Assembly: GCA_016784945.1 (NCBI GenBank)
Contig: JADHTP010000054.1
Location: forward strand, 1 to 14,349
Direction: 5' to 3'
DNA length: 14,349 bases
Source of the DNA: Deltaproteobacteria bacterium
GTDB taxonomy: Bacteria > Myxococcota_A > UBA9042 > DTJE01
Shown here: positions 6,144-14,296 of the stretch, piece after piece
How positions within the stretch are numbered: the first letter of the stretch is position 1
Layout of the letters: each line of letters starts with the position of its first letter
The notes under the pieces: model-generated
Database searches by the model: none
What the model was told of the DNA's origin: nothing
What the model saw: only the letters and a program-made list of their open reading frames with translations
Program-made: the position numbers and the translations under genes

Positions 6144-7352
6144 CTACAACGGATTCATGCACTGGTAGGTGTGGGTGTACTGGGAATCATAGGCGCAGAC
6201 CTTGCTCTGCTGCGTGCAGTTCTCGGCCACGATCTGGCCTGATTCGGCGGTGCCGGTGCAGTAGTAGAGCCAGTTGTCGGTCCAGCAGAAACCCACTTCC
6301 TCGATGTAGCCGCAGGTGGCCCCTTCCACGGGACGGCACCCGAAGCTCGGACAGCCCCAGCCCACGGGACAGGACCCGCAGGACCCGTCACAGCCGTCGT
6401 CCCCGCACTCCTTGTCCGTGCAGTTGGGGACGCAAGGCGGCTTCTCTACACAGCCGAACTTGTCCGCCCAGGGGTCCCATCCGCAGACCAGGTCGCCCTC
6501 TTCCTTGGTGCAGTCGATCTTGATGAGCACGTCCTGGCCGCCCACCTGTGAGCAGTACAGCACGTAGTGCCCTTCGCACTTGCCCTTGTCGGGGTGCACG
6601 CCCTGGCAGGGCCCCACCACGCAATGTCCGGACTCCGTGCAACTCTGGCCGGCCCCGCAGGTGCCGCATTCGTCCGTGTTCCCGCAAACCGGGTCGGGCC
6701 CGCACTCCCTGTCGAGGCACTCGGGTATGCATTGTTCGAAATAGCACTTGAAATCGTCCTTGCAGACGAACCCGGCATCCTTGTCACACTCGCCGCAACT
6801 CCCGCCGCAACCGTCATCCCCGCACAGCTTGCCCTCTTCGATGCAGTCGGGGATGCAGATCTTGGCGCACTTGGCGCCTTCGTCGGCACACGCAAAGCCC
6901 CATTCGCAGAATCCGCAGATGCCGTCGCAGCCGTCGGGTCCGCAGATCTTTCCCTCGCAGTCCGGGACGCAGGGCCCCTTGTCCACTGGACCCAGGTCCT
7001 CCGGGCCCATGTCGGGCTCCTCTTCCTTCACGTCTTCCGCCTGTGTGCCCTCGTCGCAGGGACAGGGATCGTCCGGCACGGTCGTGTCCTCGCCGATCAT
7101 GCCGTCATCGGGGGCCACCGTGTCTTTGTCGGGGGGCTTGATTCCCGGATCGCCGGGTTCTCCCGGGTCGCCGGTCACCTTATCCACGTCCCACAGGACA
7201 TCCACCACCTGGATGTCGAACTCGATCCGGTCCCACACGTCGCCGGGATTCCCGACGTCGGGGTCGGTGCCGGAACTGCTGGAGCAGCCCGGTTGAATCA
7301 TGGCGACGGCCAGTGTCAAGAGCAATCCATGGAAGGATGAAAGACGTCTCAT
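6144..7352 (-). CDS. Cysteine-rich repeat lipoprotein
   Basis: A 402-residue surface-type protein. It starts MRRLSSFHGLLLTLAVAMIQPGC, a lipoprotein signal peptide with Cys23 as the probable lipid-attachment residue; the lipobox is non-standard (IQPG before Cys). An acidic, Pro/Gly/Asp-rich linker (about 24-125) follows. Then come repeats of the form C-x-P-x-C...CGxDGCxGxCGxC starting near Cys128, Cys166, Cys208 and Cys307, interspersed with modules ending in VCGWDP..F.C (near 290-301) and VCAYD..Y.C (386-398). All Cys are likely disulfide-bonded outside the cell. Such DGCGGSCG repeats are frequent in secreted proteins of Myxococcota and Bradymonadota; their function is unknown. The ATG at 7352 fits the signal peptide best; an upstream TTG at 7388 with a GAGGG-like site would add 12 residues that do not look like a signal. 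It is transcribed away from the HEAT-repeat gene. Confidence 0.8.
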   Translation of the reverse strand: MRRLSSFHGLLLTLAVAMIQPGCSSSSGTDPDVGNPGDVWDRIEFDIQVVDVLWDVDKVTGDPGEPGDPGIKPPDKDTVAPDDGMIGEDTTVPDDPCPCDEGTQAEDVKEEEPDMGPEDLGPVDKGPCVPDCEGKICGPDGCDGICGFCEWGFACADEGAKCAKICIPDCIEEGKLCGDDGCGGSCGECDKDAGFVCKDDFKCYFEQCIPECLDRECGPDPVCGNTDECGTCGAGQSCTESGHCVVGPCQGVHPDKGKCEGHYVLYCSQVGGQDVLIKIDCTKEEGDLVCGWDPWADKFGCVEKPPCVPNCTDKECGDDGCDGSCGSCPVGWGCPSFGCRPVEGATCGYIEEVGFCWTDNWLYYCTGTAESGQIVAENCTQQSKVCAYDSQYTHTYQCMNPL

Positions 7353-7398
7353 GGGGGGATTGTAGGGTTTATTCACCACTTTCTGCAAGCCCTCGACG

Positions 7399-7428
7399 TT
7401 GACACCCCGGGGGAAAACAATCTAAATT
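7399..7428 (+). promoter_or_regulatory. Putative promoter of the HEAT-repeat gene
   Basis: TTGACA (7399-7404, perfect -35), an 18-nt spacer and TAAATT (7423-7428, 4 of 6) lie in the divergent gap. The small AT-rich stretch around 7415-7432 stands out from the GC-rich background. A transcript would start near 7435 and reach ATG 7461 through AGGAG (7450-7454). Confidence 0.55.
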
Positions 7429-7460
7429 ATTCGCCGGGTTTCGTCATCCAGGAGTGAGAT

Positions 7461-9335
7461 ATGCATGGTTCGTGGTTGGCCGGCTTTCTGGCTGTGGCGG
7501 TTTGCGCACCGGTCCTGGCGGCCGAAAAGGACGACCTGGCGGCGGAAGCCTGGGTGGTGCTGGAGAAGGGCGTCAGAAGCGGTGACATGATGGCCCGCGC
7601 CCGCGCGGTGGAGGCCCTGCCGCTGGTTCCCGGAAAGGCGGATGCCGCGGCCCCCTACCTGAAGGATGCCCTGCAGGACCACCAGTGGGTGGTGCGCAAG
7701 GCCGCCATCAAGGCCCTGTCCCGACAGAACCCCGGTGAAGCCCTGGACCTGGCCGCCGAGGCACTCGGCAATCCCAACCTGCCCCTGGACGAAGACGCCT
7801 ACGATCTCATGTCGGGATTCAAACCGAAGACCGGCAAGAACCTCCTGCACCAGGCGATCCTGGACCCCAACAACCCGGCCCGCGAGGCACTGATGGAGGC
7901 GACCCTCGCCCAGGATATTTCCACGGTGGCCGAGGTCATGGAAGCGGGCCTGGCGGCAAAGGATCCCTTCTTCGAAAGCAAGCTCGTCATGATTCGACAC
8001 GAGCAGAAGGGACCTCTGGCCCAGAAGCTGCTCTCAAGTCGCCATTCCGCCGTGGTGGCCGCGGCCCTTCGTTTCATCCGTGACTCCGGGATCAATGTCC
8101 CCGAATCCAGCCTGAAGCGTCGACTAAAGTCCAAGGACCGGGAGGTCCGCTTCACGGCCGCCGAACTCCTGGCCCGACAGGGAAACTCCAGCGCGGTAAA
8201 GGTGCTTCTTCCCCTCCTTGACGGGACCCACGACGACAAGCTGCGCTTTCTGAAGGCTGCTGCTGAGGCCCCCTCGGAGGGCCTGGTCCCGCGGCTCAAG
8301 AAGTTCCTCGCCCCCACCACCCCCGTTGACTTGCTGGTGGAGGTATACCGTTCCTTCGCCGGTTCCACCGACATCCAGGTCCGCAAGCGCGTGGAAGAGG
8401 ACCTGGTGGCCACCATCCTGCCCCGACGGGCCGCGGCCACCCGGGCCATCGGCCGCCTCCTGGGCACCCGTGCCCTGCCCCGTCTCTACACGTTGATGAA
8501 TGACGGAAGCCCCCTCATCCGCCGCCTGGCCGTCGAGGGCGTCGGGGAACTGGGGCAGGCCGAATCGGTGGAACGCCTGGAGCGGGCGCTTAGAGACACG
8601 GAAAGGGACGTGCGGCTCGCGGTGGTGCAGGCCCTGTCCCGCATCCACGACAAATCCGTGATCGGCGTGGCATCCTTCGTTGTCTACGACCCGGATCCAG
8701 AAATCAAGAAAACGGCCATCCTCGCCGTTTGCAACGTGAACCACGACGATTCCCTGCCCATCCTGCGCATCCACGTGGAGAACCCCGACCCCGAGATCCG
8801 TTACAACGTGGTGCGGGCCATGATCTACCTGGATCCGGGCATGGCACTGACCTACTTCGACAGGGCGCTCGCCGGTCTGCGAGCCGGTGACCTGGTGGCA
8901 CTGACCGAGCTGTTCCGTGAAAAGTTCCTGCCGTTTCTGGCCAGGGCAGCCCGGTCCGAACGGGCCTGGGCGCGCGAGGGCGCCTTGCGGGGCGCCGTCC
9001 TGCTGCCCGGTCGGGAAACGGATTTCCTGAAGGAAAGCGGCGCCACCAATCCCCACGCCGATGCCCGCCGGTTCGCCCTGGAACGCCTGAGGGTTCTGTC
9101 CTGCCCCGAGGCCCTGTCCCTTGCGGAGGCCCTGAAGAAGGACGACGACCCGGAGGTCCGGATCGTCGCCCTCGAAACACTGGTTCACTGCGGCGACAAC
9201 TCGACCCTTCCATTGGTCCAGGACGGCCTTTTCGACCGGGAGGAGATCGTCCGGGTCACCGCCGCACGCGGGTTGCTCCAGTACCCCAAGGGCAAGGTCC
9301 GCAAGAAACGCGGCCGCAAGAAGAACAAGCGGTGA
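7461..9335 (+). CDS. Exported HEAT-repeat protein
   Basis: 624 residues with an N-terminal signal peptide (MHGSWLAGFLAVAVCAPVLA, cleavage near Ala20). The rest is a solenoid of HEAT/PBS-lyase-type helical repeats. Clear units are HQWVVRKAAIKALSRQ, DREVRFTAAELLARQ, SPLIRRLAVEGVGELG, ERDVRLAVVQALSRI, DPEIRYNVVRAMIYLD and DPEVRIVALETLVHCG, spread through the whole chain, so most of the protein is repeat scaffold. The C-terminus is a short basic tail (KVRKKRGRKKNKR). There is no catalytic motif; the likely role is protein-protein binding in the periplasm or at the envelope. The start is supported by AGGAG 6 nt upstream and by the signal peptide. The stop overlaps the start of the next gene by 4 nt (GTGA), so the two are translationally coupled even though the partner looks cytoplasmic. 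Confidence 0.85.
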   Translation: MHGSWLAGFLAVAVCAPVLAAEKDDLAAEAWVVLEKGVRSGDMMARARAVEALPLVPGKADAAAPYLKDALQDHQWVVRKAAIKALSRQNPGEALDLAAEALGNPNLPLDEDAYDLMSGFKPKTGKNLLHQAILDPNNPAREALMEATLAQDISTVAEVMEAGLAAKDPFFESKLVMIRHEQKGPLAQKLLSSRHSAVVAAALRFIRDSGINVPESSLKRRLKSKDREVRFTAAELLARQGNSSAVKVLLPLLDGTHDDKLRFLKAAAEAPSEGLVPRLKKFLAPTTPVDLLVEVYRSFAGSTDIQVRKRVEEDLVATILPRRAAATRAIGRLLGTRALPRLYTLMNDGSPLIRRLAVEGVGELGQAESVERLERALRDTERDVRLAVVQALSRIHDKSVIGVASFVVYDPDPEIKKTAILAVCNVNHDDSLPILRIHVENPDPEIRYNVVRAMIYLDPGMALTYFDRALAGLRAGDLVALTELFREKFLPFLARAARSERAWAREGALRGAVLLPGRETDFLKESGATNPHADARRFALERLRVLSCPEALSLAEALKKDDDPEVRIVALETLVHCGDNSTLPLVQDGLFDREEIVRVTAARGLLQYPKGKVRKKRGRKKNKR

Positions 9336-10621
9336 AGAAAGCCTTCCTGTTCGATATCGACGGGACCCTGATCACCACGGGTGGGGCGGGCCGCGCCGCC
9401 ATGAGCCGCGCCTTCGAAGACCTGTTCAAGGTCCCTGACCCCTTTCACGGCGACACGTTTTCCGGCAAGACGGACCCCATCATCTTTCGGACGGCCGCCG
9501 TGAGGCATTTCGGCCGGAACCCCACCCCCGACGAAGAGCGGGCCTTTACCGAACATTACATCGAGTGTCTCCCCGAAGACCTGGCGGCGTCCCCCGATTA
9601 CCGGGTCCTGCCCGGCGTTGATCGCCTGCTGGAAGCCCTGTCGGCCAGGCCCGACTGCCTGCTCGGCCTGTGCACCGGCAACATGGAACCCGGCGCCCGC
9701 CTCAAGCTGAAGCAGGGCGACTTGAACCGGTTCTTCGAATTCGGCGGGTACGGTTCCGATAGCGGGGACCGTGCCGAATTGACCCGCCTGGCCTGCGAAA
9801 GGGCAGTCAGGCTGGCGGGCGGCCCGGTGGAACCACTGGTGGTGGGCGACTCCACGCGGGACGAGAAGGCCGCCCGGGACAACGGCTATGCCGTGGCCCT
9901 CGTGGCCACCGGCTGGACGGAGCCCGAGGTGCTCCGGGAGCTGGCGCCCGATTTCTTTTTCGACTCCTTCGAGGACACCGAATGCGCCGTGGCCCGCCTT
10001 ATGGGTCTGGGCGAGGGCCTGCGGGCCGATCCGGACCACCTGGAAAGGGCTGTCCATCGCCTGCGCCAGGGCGGCGTGATCATTCACCCCACCTCGACCC
10101 TCTATGGTTTCGGCGGAGACGCCACGAACCCGGCGGTGGCGGCCCGGATCAGGGGACTGAAAGGGGGGCGCGCGGGGCCGTTCATCGTACTCGCTTCGGA
10201 CACCGATGCAGCCCTTTCACTGGCTGCCGAAGTGCCAGACGGAGCCCTGGCCCTCGCCCGTGATTTCTGGCCCGGCCCGCTGACCCTGGTGCTCCCGGCG
10301 GCAAAGGGCGTACTCCCGGGCGTGCAGGCCCCGGACGGGACCTTCGCCGTGCGGGTGGACCCCCATCCCGTGGCAAGGGACCTGTGCCGGGCCCTGGATC
10401 GCCCGCTGCTGTCCACGAGCGCCAACCGTTCAGGCGCCCCCCCCCCGGGCAGGGCCGCAGACGTGGACGCCGCCCTGGTGGCCGCCACGGACCTGTTCAT
10501 CGAAGACGCCGCTCCCCTGGCAGGGGCGCCTTCCACGGTGGTCCGCTTCGCCCCGCAGGGCCTGGAGGTCCTGCGAGAGGGCGCCATTTCCGCCGCGGAC
10601 CTTGCCGTGGCCGTTCGTTGA
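9332..10621 (+). CDS. HAD-family phosphatase fused to a YrdC/Sua5 (threonylcarbamoyl-AMP synthase-like) domain
   Basis: A 429-residue two-domain protein. Residues 1 to about 225 are a HAD hydrolase of the phosphoglycolate-phosphatase type: nucleophile motif DIDGT (8-12), motif II Thr115 in LCTGN, and acidic motif VVGDSTRDE (170-178). Residues about 235-429 are a YrdC/Sua5 domain: PTSTLYGFGGDA (253-264), RIRGLKGGR..PF (272-284), WPGPLTLVL (313-321), VRVDPHPVARDLCR (340-353), LLSTSANRSG (359-368) and STVV (401-404). Members make threonylcarbamoyl-AMP from Thr, bicarbonate and ATP for tRNA t6A37. Both halves keep their active-site signatures, so both are probably functional. The GTG start at 9332 overlaps the HEAT gene's stop, and GTG is followed at once by the HAD beta-strand. 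The YrdC half could instead be a YciO-type paralogue. The two domains are usually separate proteins; I do not know a described fusion. Confidence 0.88.
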   Translation: MKKAFLFDIDGTLITTGGAGRAAMSRAFEDLFKVPDPFHGDTFSGKTDPIIFRTAAVRHFGRNPTPDEERAFTEHYIECLPEDLAASPDYRVLPGVDRLLEALSARPDCLLGLCTGNMEPGARLKLKQGDLNRFFEFGGYGSDSGDRAELTRLACERAVRLAGGPVEPLVVGDSTRDEKAARDNGYAVALVATGWTEPEVLRELAPDFFFDSFEDTECAVARLMGLGEGLRADPDHLERAVHRLRQGGVIIHPTSTLYGFGGDATNPAVAARIRGLKGGRAGPFIVLASDTDAALSLAAEVPDGALALARDFWPGPLTLVLPAAKGVLPGVQAPDGTFAVRVDPHPVARDLCRALDRPLLSTSANRSGAPPPGRAADVDAALVAATDLFIEDAAPLAGAPSTVVRFAPQGLEVLREGAISAADLAVAVR

Positions 10622-10646
10622 CTTCCCCCACCTCACCCGGTAGCAT
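10618..10646 (+). promoter_or_regulatory. Promoter of the deiminase lipoprotein gene, overlapping the HAD-YrdC stop codon
   Basis: TTGACT (10618-10623, 5 of 6), a 17-nt spacer and TAGCAT (10641-10646, 4 of 6). The -35 includes the TGA stop of the preceding gene. The start would be near 10653, giving a leader of about 27 nt before the TTG start codon. Confidence 0.5.
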
Positions 10647-10669
10647 TCGTCACCCATCCCTTGACAACC

Positions 10670-10674
10670 GGAGG
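10670..10674 (+). promoter_or_regulatory. Ribosome binding site for the TTG start at 10680
   Basis: GGAGG is followed by 5 nt and then TTG. Translation from this TTG gives an immediate, well-formed lipoprotein signal peptide; any later start would lose its charged n-region or the lipobox. This decides the non-ATG start. Confidence 0.7.
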
Positions 10675-10679
10675 CGACA

Positions 10680-12794
10680 TTGAAAACCCAGCCTTTGACG
10701 GCGGTAGTGATTCTTTCGGTATTGTTGACATTGTCAGCCTGTGAATCGTCGTTCCAGGATGCCGTTTCAGCCGCTCCGGCCGTGGAAGACGACTTCGTCA
10801 TGCTGCCTGCATGGCCCACGCCTTCCGAAAACACCGTACCCGGAAAGGCCGACACCTTTTCCGACTTTCGGGCCGAGCACCCCGACTGGTACGCGGCCAC
10901 CGAGCCCCCCAAGGACAAGACGTTCAGGGCGTTCCTGGAGTGGGAACCGACCCAGATCCTTCTGCTGGCCTATCCCAGCGCCGGCCTGGAAACCGACGTG
11001 ACCAACTCCATCGCCATGCTCGGCGTACACGCGGCGCCCTATGCCGAGGTGTGGATCGTGTCCAAGCCCGAGGGAGCCAGAGAGAAGATCCTGCAACATA
11101 TGAAGGATGGGGGCCTTTCCCAGAACCTGCTCGACACGAAGATCAAGTTCTTTGATTTCGAGGCCGACTCCATCTGGATGATCGATTACGGACCCTTCCC
11201 CCTGCTGGATGACAACGGGGTGCTGGCGTTCACCGACCTCCGCTACTACAGCAACCGGGTGTGGGACGATGCCATCCCCGCCCGCATCGCACAGCAATGG
11301 GGCATCACGGACTACCGGGGCCAGATGGACTTCGAAGGCGGCAATTTCATCACCGACGGTGACGGCCTCTGTTACGCCACCCAGGGAATGTACTGGGAAA
11401 ACGGCAATGACATCGAGGGAGTGAACCAGGTGGTGAAAGACTACCTGGGCTGCGAGGAACTGGTCATCATCCAGCCCTTGAAGGGGGAAGGCACCACCCA
11501 CATCGACATGCTCTACAAGCTGGTGCGGCCCAACCTCGGCGTGCTGGGCAAGTACACCGAAGCGCAGGATGCCGACAACGCCAAACTGCTGGACGACAAC
11601 GCGGACATCCTGAATGCGGTGGTGCCCCCCGGCGGCGGCACCATGAAGACCCTCCGCATCCCCATGCCGCCCAATTCCGACGGGGCCGGCAAGGTCTGGC
11701 GCACCTACACCAACTCCACCTTCGTGAAGCCCGTCAACATGTGGCCGGTCTACACGGATTACCAGGACCTGCAGGCCGAGGCCCTCGACGTCTGGCAGAC
11801 CGCCATGCCGTCCTGGGAACACCCGGGGATCCTGTCCGACGTGATCATCACCTGGGGCGGCGCCATGCACTGCGTGTCCCGCAACATCCCGGCGGGGACC
11901 TTCGAAAAGTGGATTCCAGACGGCACCTGCGTGGATGGCACCTGTGACGCACCCCTGTACGGCTACTTGGGCGACTGCGATGGTGACGCGGACTGCTATG
12001 GGCCCGACTGGCTGTGCAAGTGCAACGACTGCGCCGCCGGATGCGCCCCCGTCCCGGACAAGTGCGGCGGCATCACCTACGACGGGTGCTGCACGACGGG
12101 CGGCGATCTTCAGTACTGCGAAGACAACGAGATCATGACCGTAAGTTGCGGCGAGACACCCTGCGGCTGGGATCCCGACAACAACTGGTACGACTGCGAA
12201 ATGGCCTGCGAAGGACCTGATGGATACCCCGGCTCCTGCCCGGGCCAGACCTACCAGTTCACCGTCACCGAGGCCGGTAGCTGCGTGGACGATATCCTGA
12301 ACCAATGCGTGGCCAGCGTGGCCCAGACCACGGATTGCGCCGCCGACGGCAAGGTCTGCGGCGAGGACCCGGCCAATCCCGGAACCTTCGGCTGCATGGA
12401 CGAGCCCTGCGTGGACGAGTGTCAGGAGGGCGATGCCCAGTGCCTGGACTATCCGGGCGGACGGGCCATCTGCCAGGCCGATGCCGAAGGCTGTCTGAAG
12501 ATGGTGGAAACACCGTGCGTGGCCGGCCTCGAGTGCCTGAACGGCCAATGTGGGGCGCCTCCCCAGCCCGACGTTCCCGTGACGCCCGACGTCATCACCG
12601 GCGACACCACCGGCGACACCGGCACGGGCACCGACCTCCCGGGCGAGACCGGCGGTGAGGACGATGGCGGTTCAAGCGGCTGCTCCGCCTCCGGTGTGCC
12701 GTCTTCTTCATGGCCAGCACTGGCCCTGCTGCCCCTGTTCGCCATTCTGATTCGGAGAAGAATGACCGGGGGGACGTTGATCGTCAATCGTTGA
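10680..12794 (+). CDS. Agmatine/peptidyl-arginine deiminase-family lipoprotein with Cys-rich region and C-terminal sorting tail
   Basis: 704 residues from TTG 10680. The signal peptide ends in a classical lipobox LSAC (Cys21). Residues about 85-412 are a guanidino-group-modifying (PAD_porph/agmatine deiminase) domain: WMIDYGP (166-172) with the substrate-binding Asp169, FEGGN (218-222), TTHID (272-276) with the catalytic His274-x-Asp276, and GGAMHC (393-398) with nucleophile Cys398. The family hydrolyses guanidinium groups of agmatine or of C-terminal arginine in proteins to release ammonia; an exported version suggests peptidyl-arginine (citrullination) or external agmatine. Ile168 replaces the Arg usual in W-x-R-D-x-G-P. 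Residues about 415-625 are Cys-rich with modules ending CGWDP..WYDC. A GDTTGDTG linker leads to GC (667-668), a short hydrophobic stretch (678-691) and RRR, like MYXO-CTERM tails. Combining an N-terminal lipid and a C-terminal anchor is odd. Confidence 0.87.
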   Translation: MKTQPLTAVVILSVLLTLSACESSFQDAVSAAPAVEDDFVMLPAWPTPSENTVPGKADTFSDFRAEHPDWYAATEPPKDKTFRAFLEWEPTQILLLAYPSAGLETDVTNSIAMLGVHAAPYAEVWIVSKPEGAREKILQHMKDGGLSQNLLDTKIKFFDFEADSIWMIDYGPFPLLDDNGVLAFTDLRYYSNRVWDDAIPARIAQQWGITDYRGQMDFEGGNFITDGDGLCYATQGMYWENGNDIEGVNQVVKDYLGCEELVIIQPLKGEGTTHIDMLYKLVRPNLGVLGKYTEAQDADNAKLLDDNADILNAVVPPGGGTMKTLRIPMPPNSDGAGKVWRTYTNSTFVKPVNMWPVYTDYQDLQAEALDVWQTAMPSWEHPGILSDVIITWGGAMHCVSRNIPAGTFEKWIPDGTCVDGTCDAPLYGYLGDCDGDADCYGPDWLCKCNDCAAGCAPVPDKCGGITYDGCCTTGGDLQYCEDNEIMTVSCGETPCGWDPDNNWYDCEMACEGPDGYPGSCPGQTYQFTVTEAGSCVDDILNQCVASVAQTTDCAADGKVCGEDPANPGTFGCMDEPCVDECQEGDAQCLDYPGGRAICQADAEGCLKMVETPCVAGLECLNGQCGAPPQPDVPVTPDVITGDTTGDTGTGTDLPGETGGEDDGGSSGCSASGVPSSSWPALALLPLFAILIRRRMTGGTLIVNR

Positions 12795-12810
12795 GCGTGG
12801 GGTCCGATGG

Positions 12811-12880
12811 CTTGTAGGGGATGGACACCCGTCCATCCCACCGAGCCGGAAGGTCGATCCAGGTGGGTCGCCCCTACAAG
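12811..12880. repeat. 70-bp inverted-repeat element between convergent genes
   Basis: Perfect 10-bp terminal inverted repeats CTTGTAGGGG (12811-12820) and CCCCTACAAG (12871-12880) enclose a strong hairpin at 12818-12839. A second potential pairing is CCCACC 12837-12842 with GGTGGG 12862-12867. It occupies nearly all of the 113-bp gap between the deiminase and response-regulator genes. The layout resembles small dispersed intergenic palindromes; no direct repeats or transposase are visible. Confidence 0.7.
12818..12839. terminator. Hairpin that may terminate the deiminase and/or regulator transcripts
   Basis: GGGATGGAC-ACCC-GTCCATCCC forms a 9-bp perfect stem with a 4-nt loop between two converging stop codons (12794 and 12908). 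No T-run follows on either strand, so intrinsic termination is uncertain. The hairpin may be only part of the repeat element. Confidence 0.35.
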
Positions 12881-12907
12881 GGTCCGTCCACGATTGACGC
12901 CAGACGC

Positions 12908-14296
12908 CTAGGAATCGATGTCCGAAATGCCGTACTTGCTCAGCTTGTAGCGCATGGAACGGAAGGAAATGCCCAACAGTCCAGCCGCGCCCTTGCGAAC
13001 GCCGTTGGACCTCTTGAGGGCGTTGTAGAGAATTCGCTTCTCGATATCCGCCAGCCGGCCCTCCAGGTCAATCCCTTCGGGGGGGATCCGGGCCACGTCA
13101 TCTTCGGGCGACATCTCGCCGGCACGGGCCACGCGGACATGCTCGGGCAGGGCTTCCATGCCGATGGTGTCCGCCACGGCAAATGTCACGCTGTGCTCGA
13201 TGACATTTTCCAGTTCGCGCACGTTGCCGGGAAACCGCAGACCCTTGAGGTGTTCCATGACCTCGGGGTCGATGGTCAGGGGGCCCCTTTCCAGTTCCTT
13301 GCAGTACTTCTCCACGAAATGGTGCGCCAGGTACGGAATGTCCTCCACCCGCTCTCGCAGGGGAGGCAGGTGTACCCGGATCACGTTCAGACGGTAATAC
13401 AGGTCCTCGCGGAAGCCGCCTTCCTTGACCTCGACTGACAGGTCCTTATTGGTGGCCGCAACCACCCTCACGTCCACCTTCACTTCCTGGGTGCCGCCCA
13501 CCAGGCGAAGGCGGTGCTCCTGCAGGAAGCGCAGCAGTTTCACCTGCATGGGCAGCGACACCTCGCCGATCTCGTCCAGGAAGACCGTGCCGCCGTTGGC
13601 CGATTCCAGGAGTCCGTGCCGCGTTGCATGGGCGCCCGTGAAAGCGCCCTTCACGTGGCCGAACAGCTCGGATTCCATGAGCGTGTCGGGTATGGCGCCG
13701 CAGTTAACCACCATGAAGGGGCGTTCCTTGCGGGGGGAGTTGAAGTGGATGGCGCGCGCCACCAGTTCCTTTCCCGTGCCGCTGTCGCCGGTGATCAGAA
13801 CGCTGGTCTTCGTGGGCGCCACCCGGGCGATGGTTTCGAAAATCTGCTGCATCCGGGCGGTCTTGCCGATGATCTGTTCGAAACGGTAACGCCCCGACAG
13901 CTCCCGCTTCAGGCGGATGTTTTCCAGGGACAGGTTCCTCTTTTCCAGGGCCTTGTCCACGGTGATGCTGATCTCTTCGAGTTTGAACGGCTTGCCCACG
14001 TAGTCGAAGGCGCCCCGGCGCATGGCCTCGATGGCTGTCTCCACGGTGGAATAGGCCGTCATGATGATGACCTCGGTGAGCGGCGCCACGCCCTTGCAAC
14101 GGGACAGCACGTCCAGGCCCGATTTCTTGCCCAGCTTCAGGTCGGTCATTACCAGGTCGAACTGTTCACCCTCGATTTCACCCATGGCCTGGTCCGCGTC
14201 GATGGACACCACCACGTCGTGCCCGGTCTTCAGCAGGAACATCTTGAGAATTTCTCTTAAGGATGCGTCGTCTTCGACTACGAGGATTCGCGCCAT
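12908..14296 (-). CDS. Sigma-54-dependent two-component response regulator (NtrC/PilR type)
   Basis: A 462-residue transcriptional activator. The receiver domain (about 1-118) has acidic pocket Glu8-Asp9-Asp10, phospho-acceptor Asp52, Thr80 and Lys102. The AAA+ domain (about 140-375) has Walker A GDSGTGKE (170-177), the sigma-54 contact loop GAFTGA (217-222), Walker B TVFLDEIGE (237-245), and FREDLYYRLNV with RFPGNVRELEN further on. A Fis-type helix-turn-helix (about 418-457; GVRKGAAGLLGISFRSMRYK) is of the PilR kind. It would be phosphorylated by a histidine kinase and then remodel RNA polymerase with sigma-54 at target promoters. ATG 14296 begins MARILVVEDD, the normal receiver start; an upstream TTG (14326) would add ten unlikely residues. 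No kinase gene is visible, though it could lie beyond the right edge, upstream of this gene. Targets cannot be inferred: no convincing sigma-54 promoter was found in the window. Confidence 0.95.
   Translation of the reverse strand: MARILVVEDDASLREILKMFLLKTGHDVVVSIDADQAMGEIEGEQFDLVMTDLKLGKKSGLDVLSRCKGVAPLTEVIIMTAYSTVETAIEAMRRGAFDYVGKPFKLEEISITVDKALEKRNLSLENIRLKRELSGRYRFEQIIGKTARMQQIFETIARVAPTKTSVLITGDSGTGKELVARAIHFNSPRKERPFMVVNCGAIPDTLMESELFGHVKGAFTGAHATRHGLLESANGGTVFLDEIGEVSLPMQVKLLRFLQEHRLRLVGGTQEVKVDVRVVAATNKDLSVEVKEGGFREDLYYRLNVIRVHLPPLRERVEDIPYLAHHFVEKYCKELERGPLTIDPEVMEHLKGLRFPGNVRELENVIEHSVTFAVADTIGMEALPEHVRVARAGEMSPEDDVARIPPEGIDLEGRLADIEKRILYNALKRSNGVRKGAAGLLGISFRSMRYKLSKYGISDIDS

Noticed and set aside
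10661..10666. TTGACA as -35 of the deiminase promoter
   Set aside because: A -10 at the right distance would fall inside the signal-peptide codons; the TTGACT-17-TAGCAT pair upstream fits better.
10767..12548. 593-codon minus-strand open frame opposite the deiminase gene
   Set aside because: The plus-strand frame has a lipobox, a full catalytic set and Cys modules. The antisense product is low-complexity Gly/Val/His/Asp sequence typical of a shadow frame.
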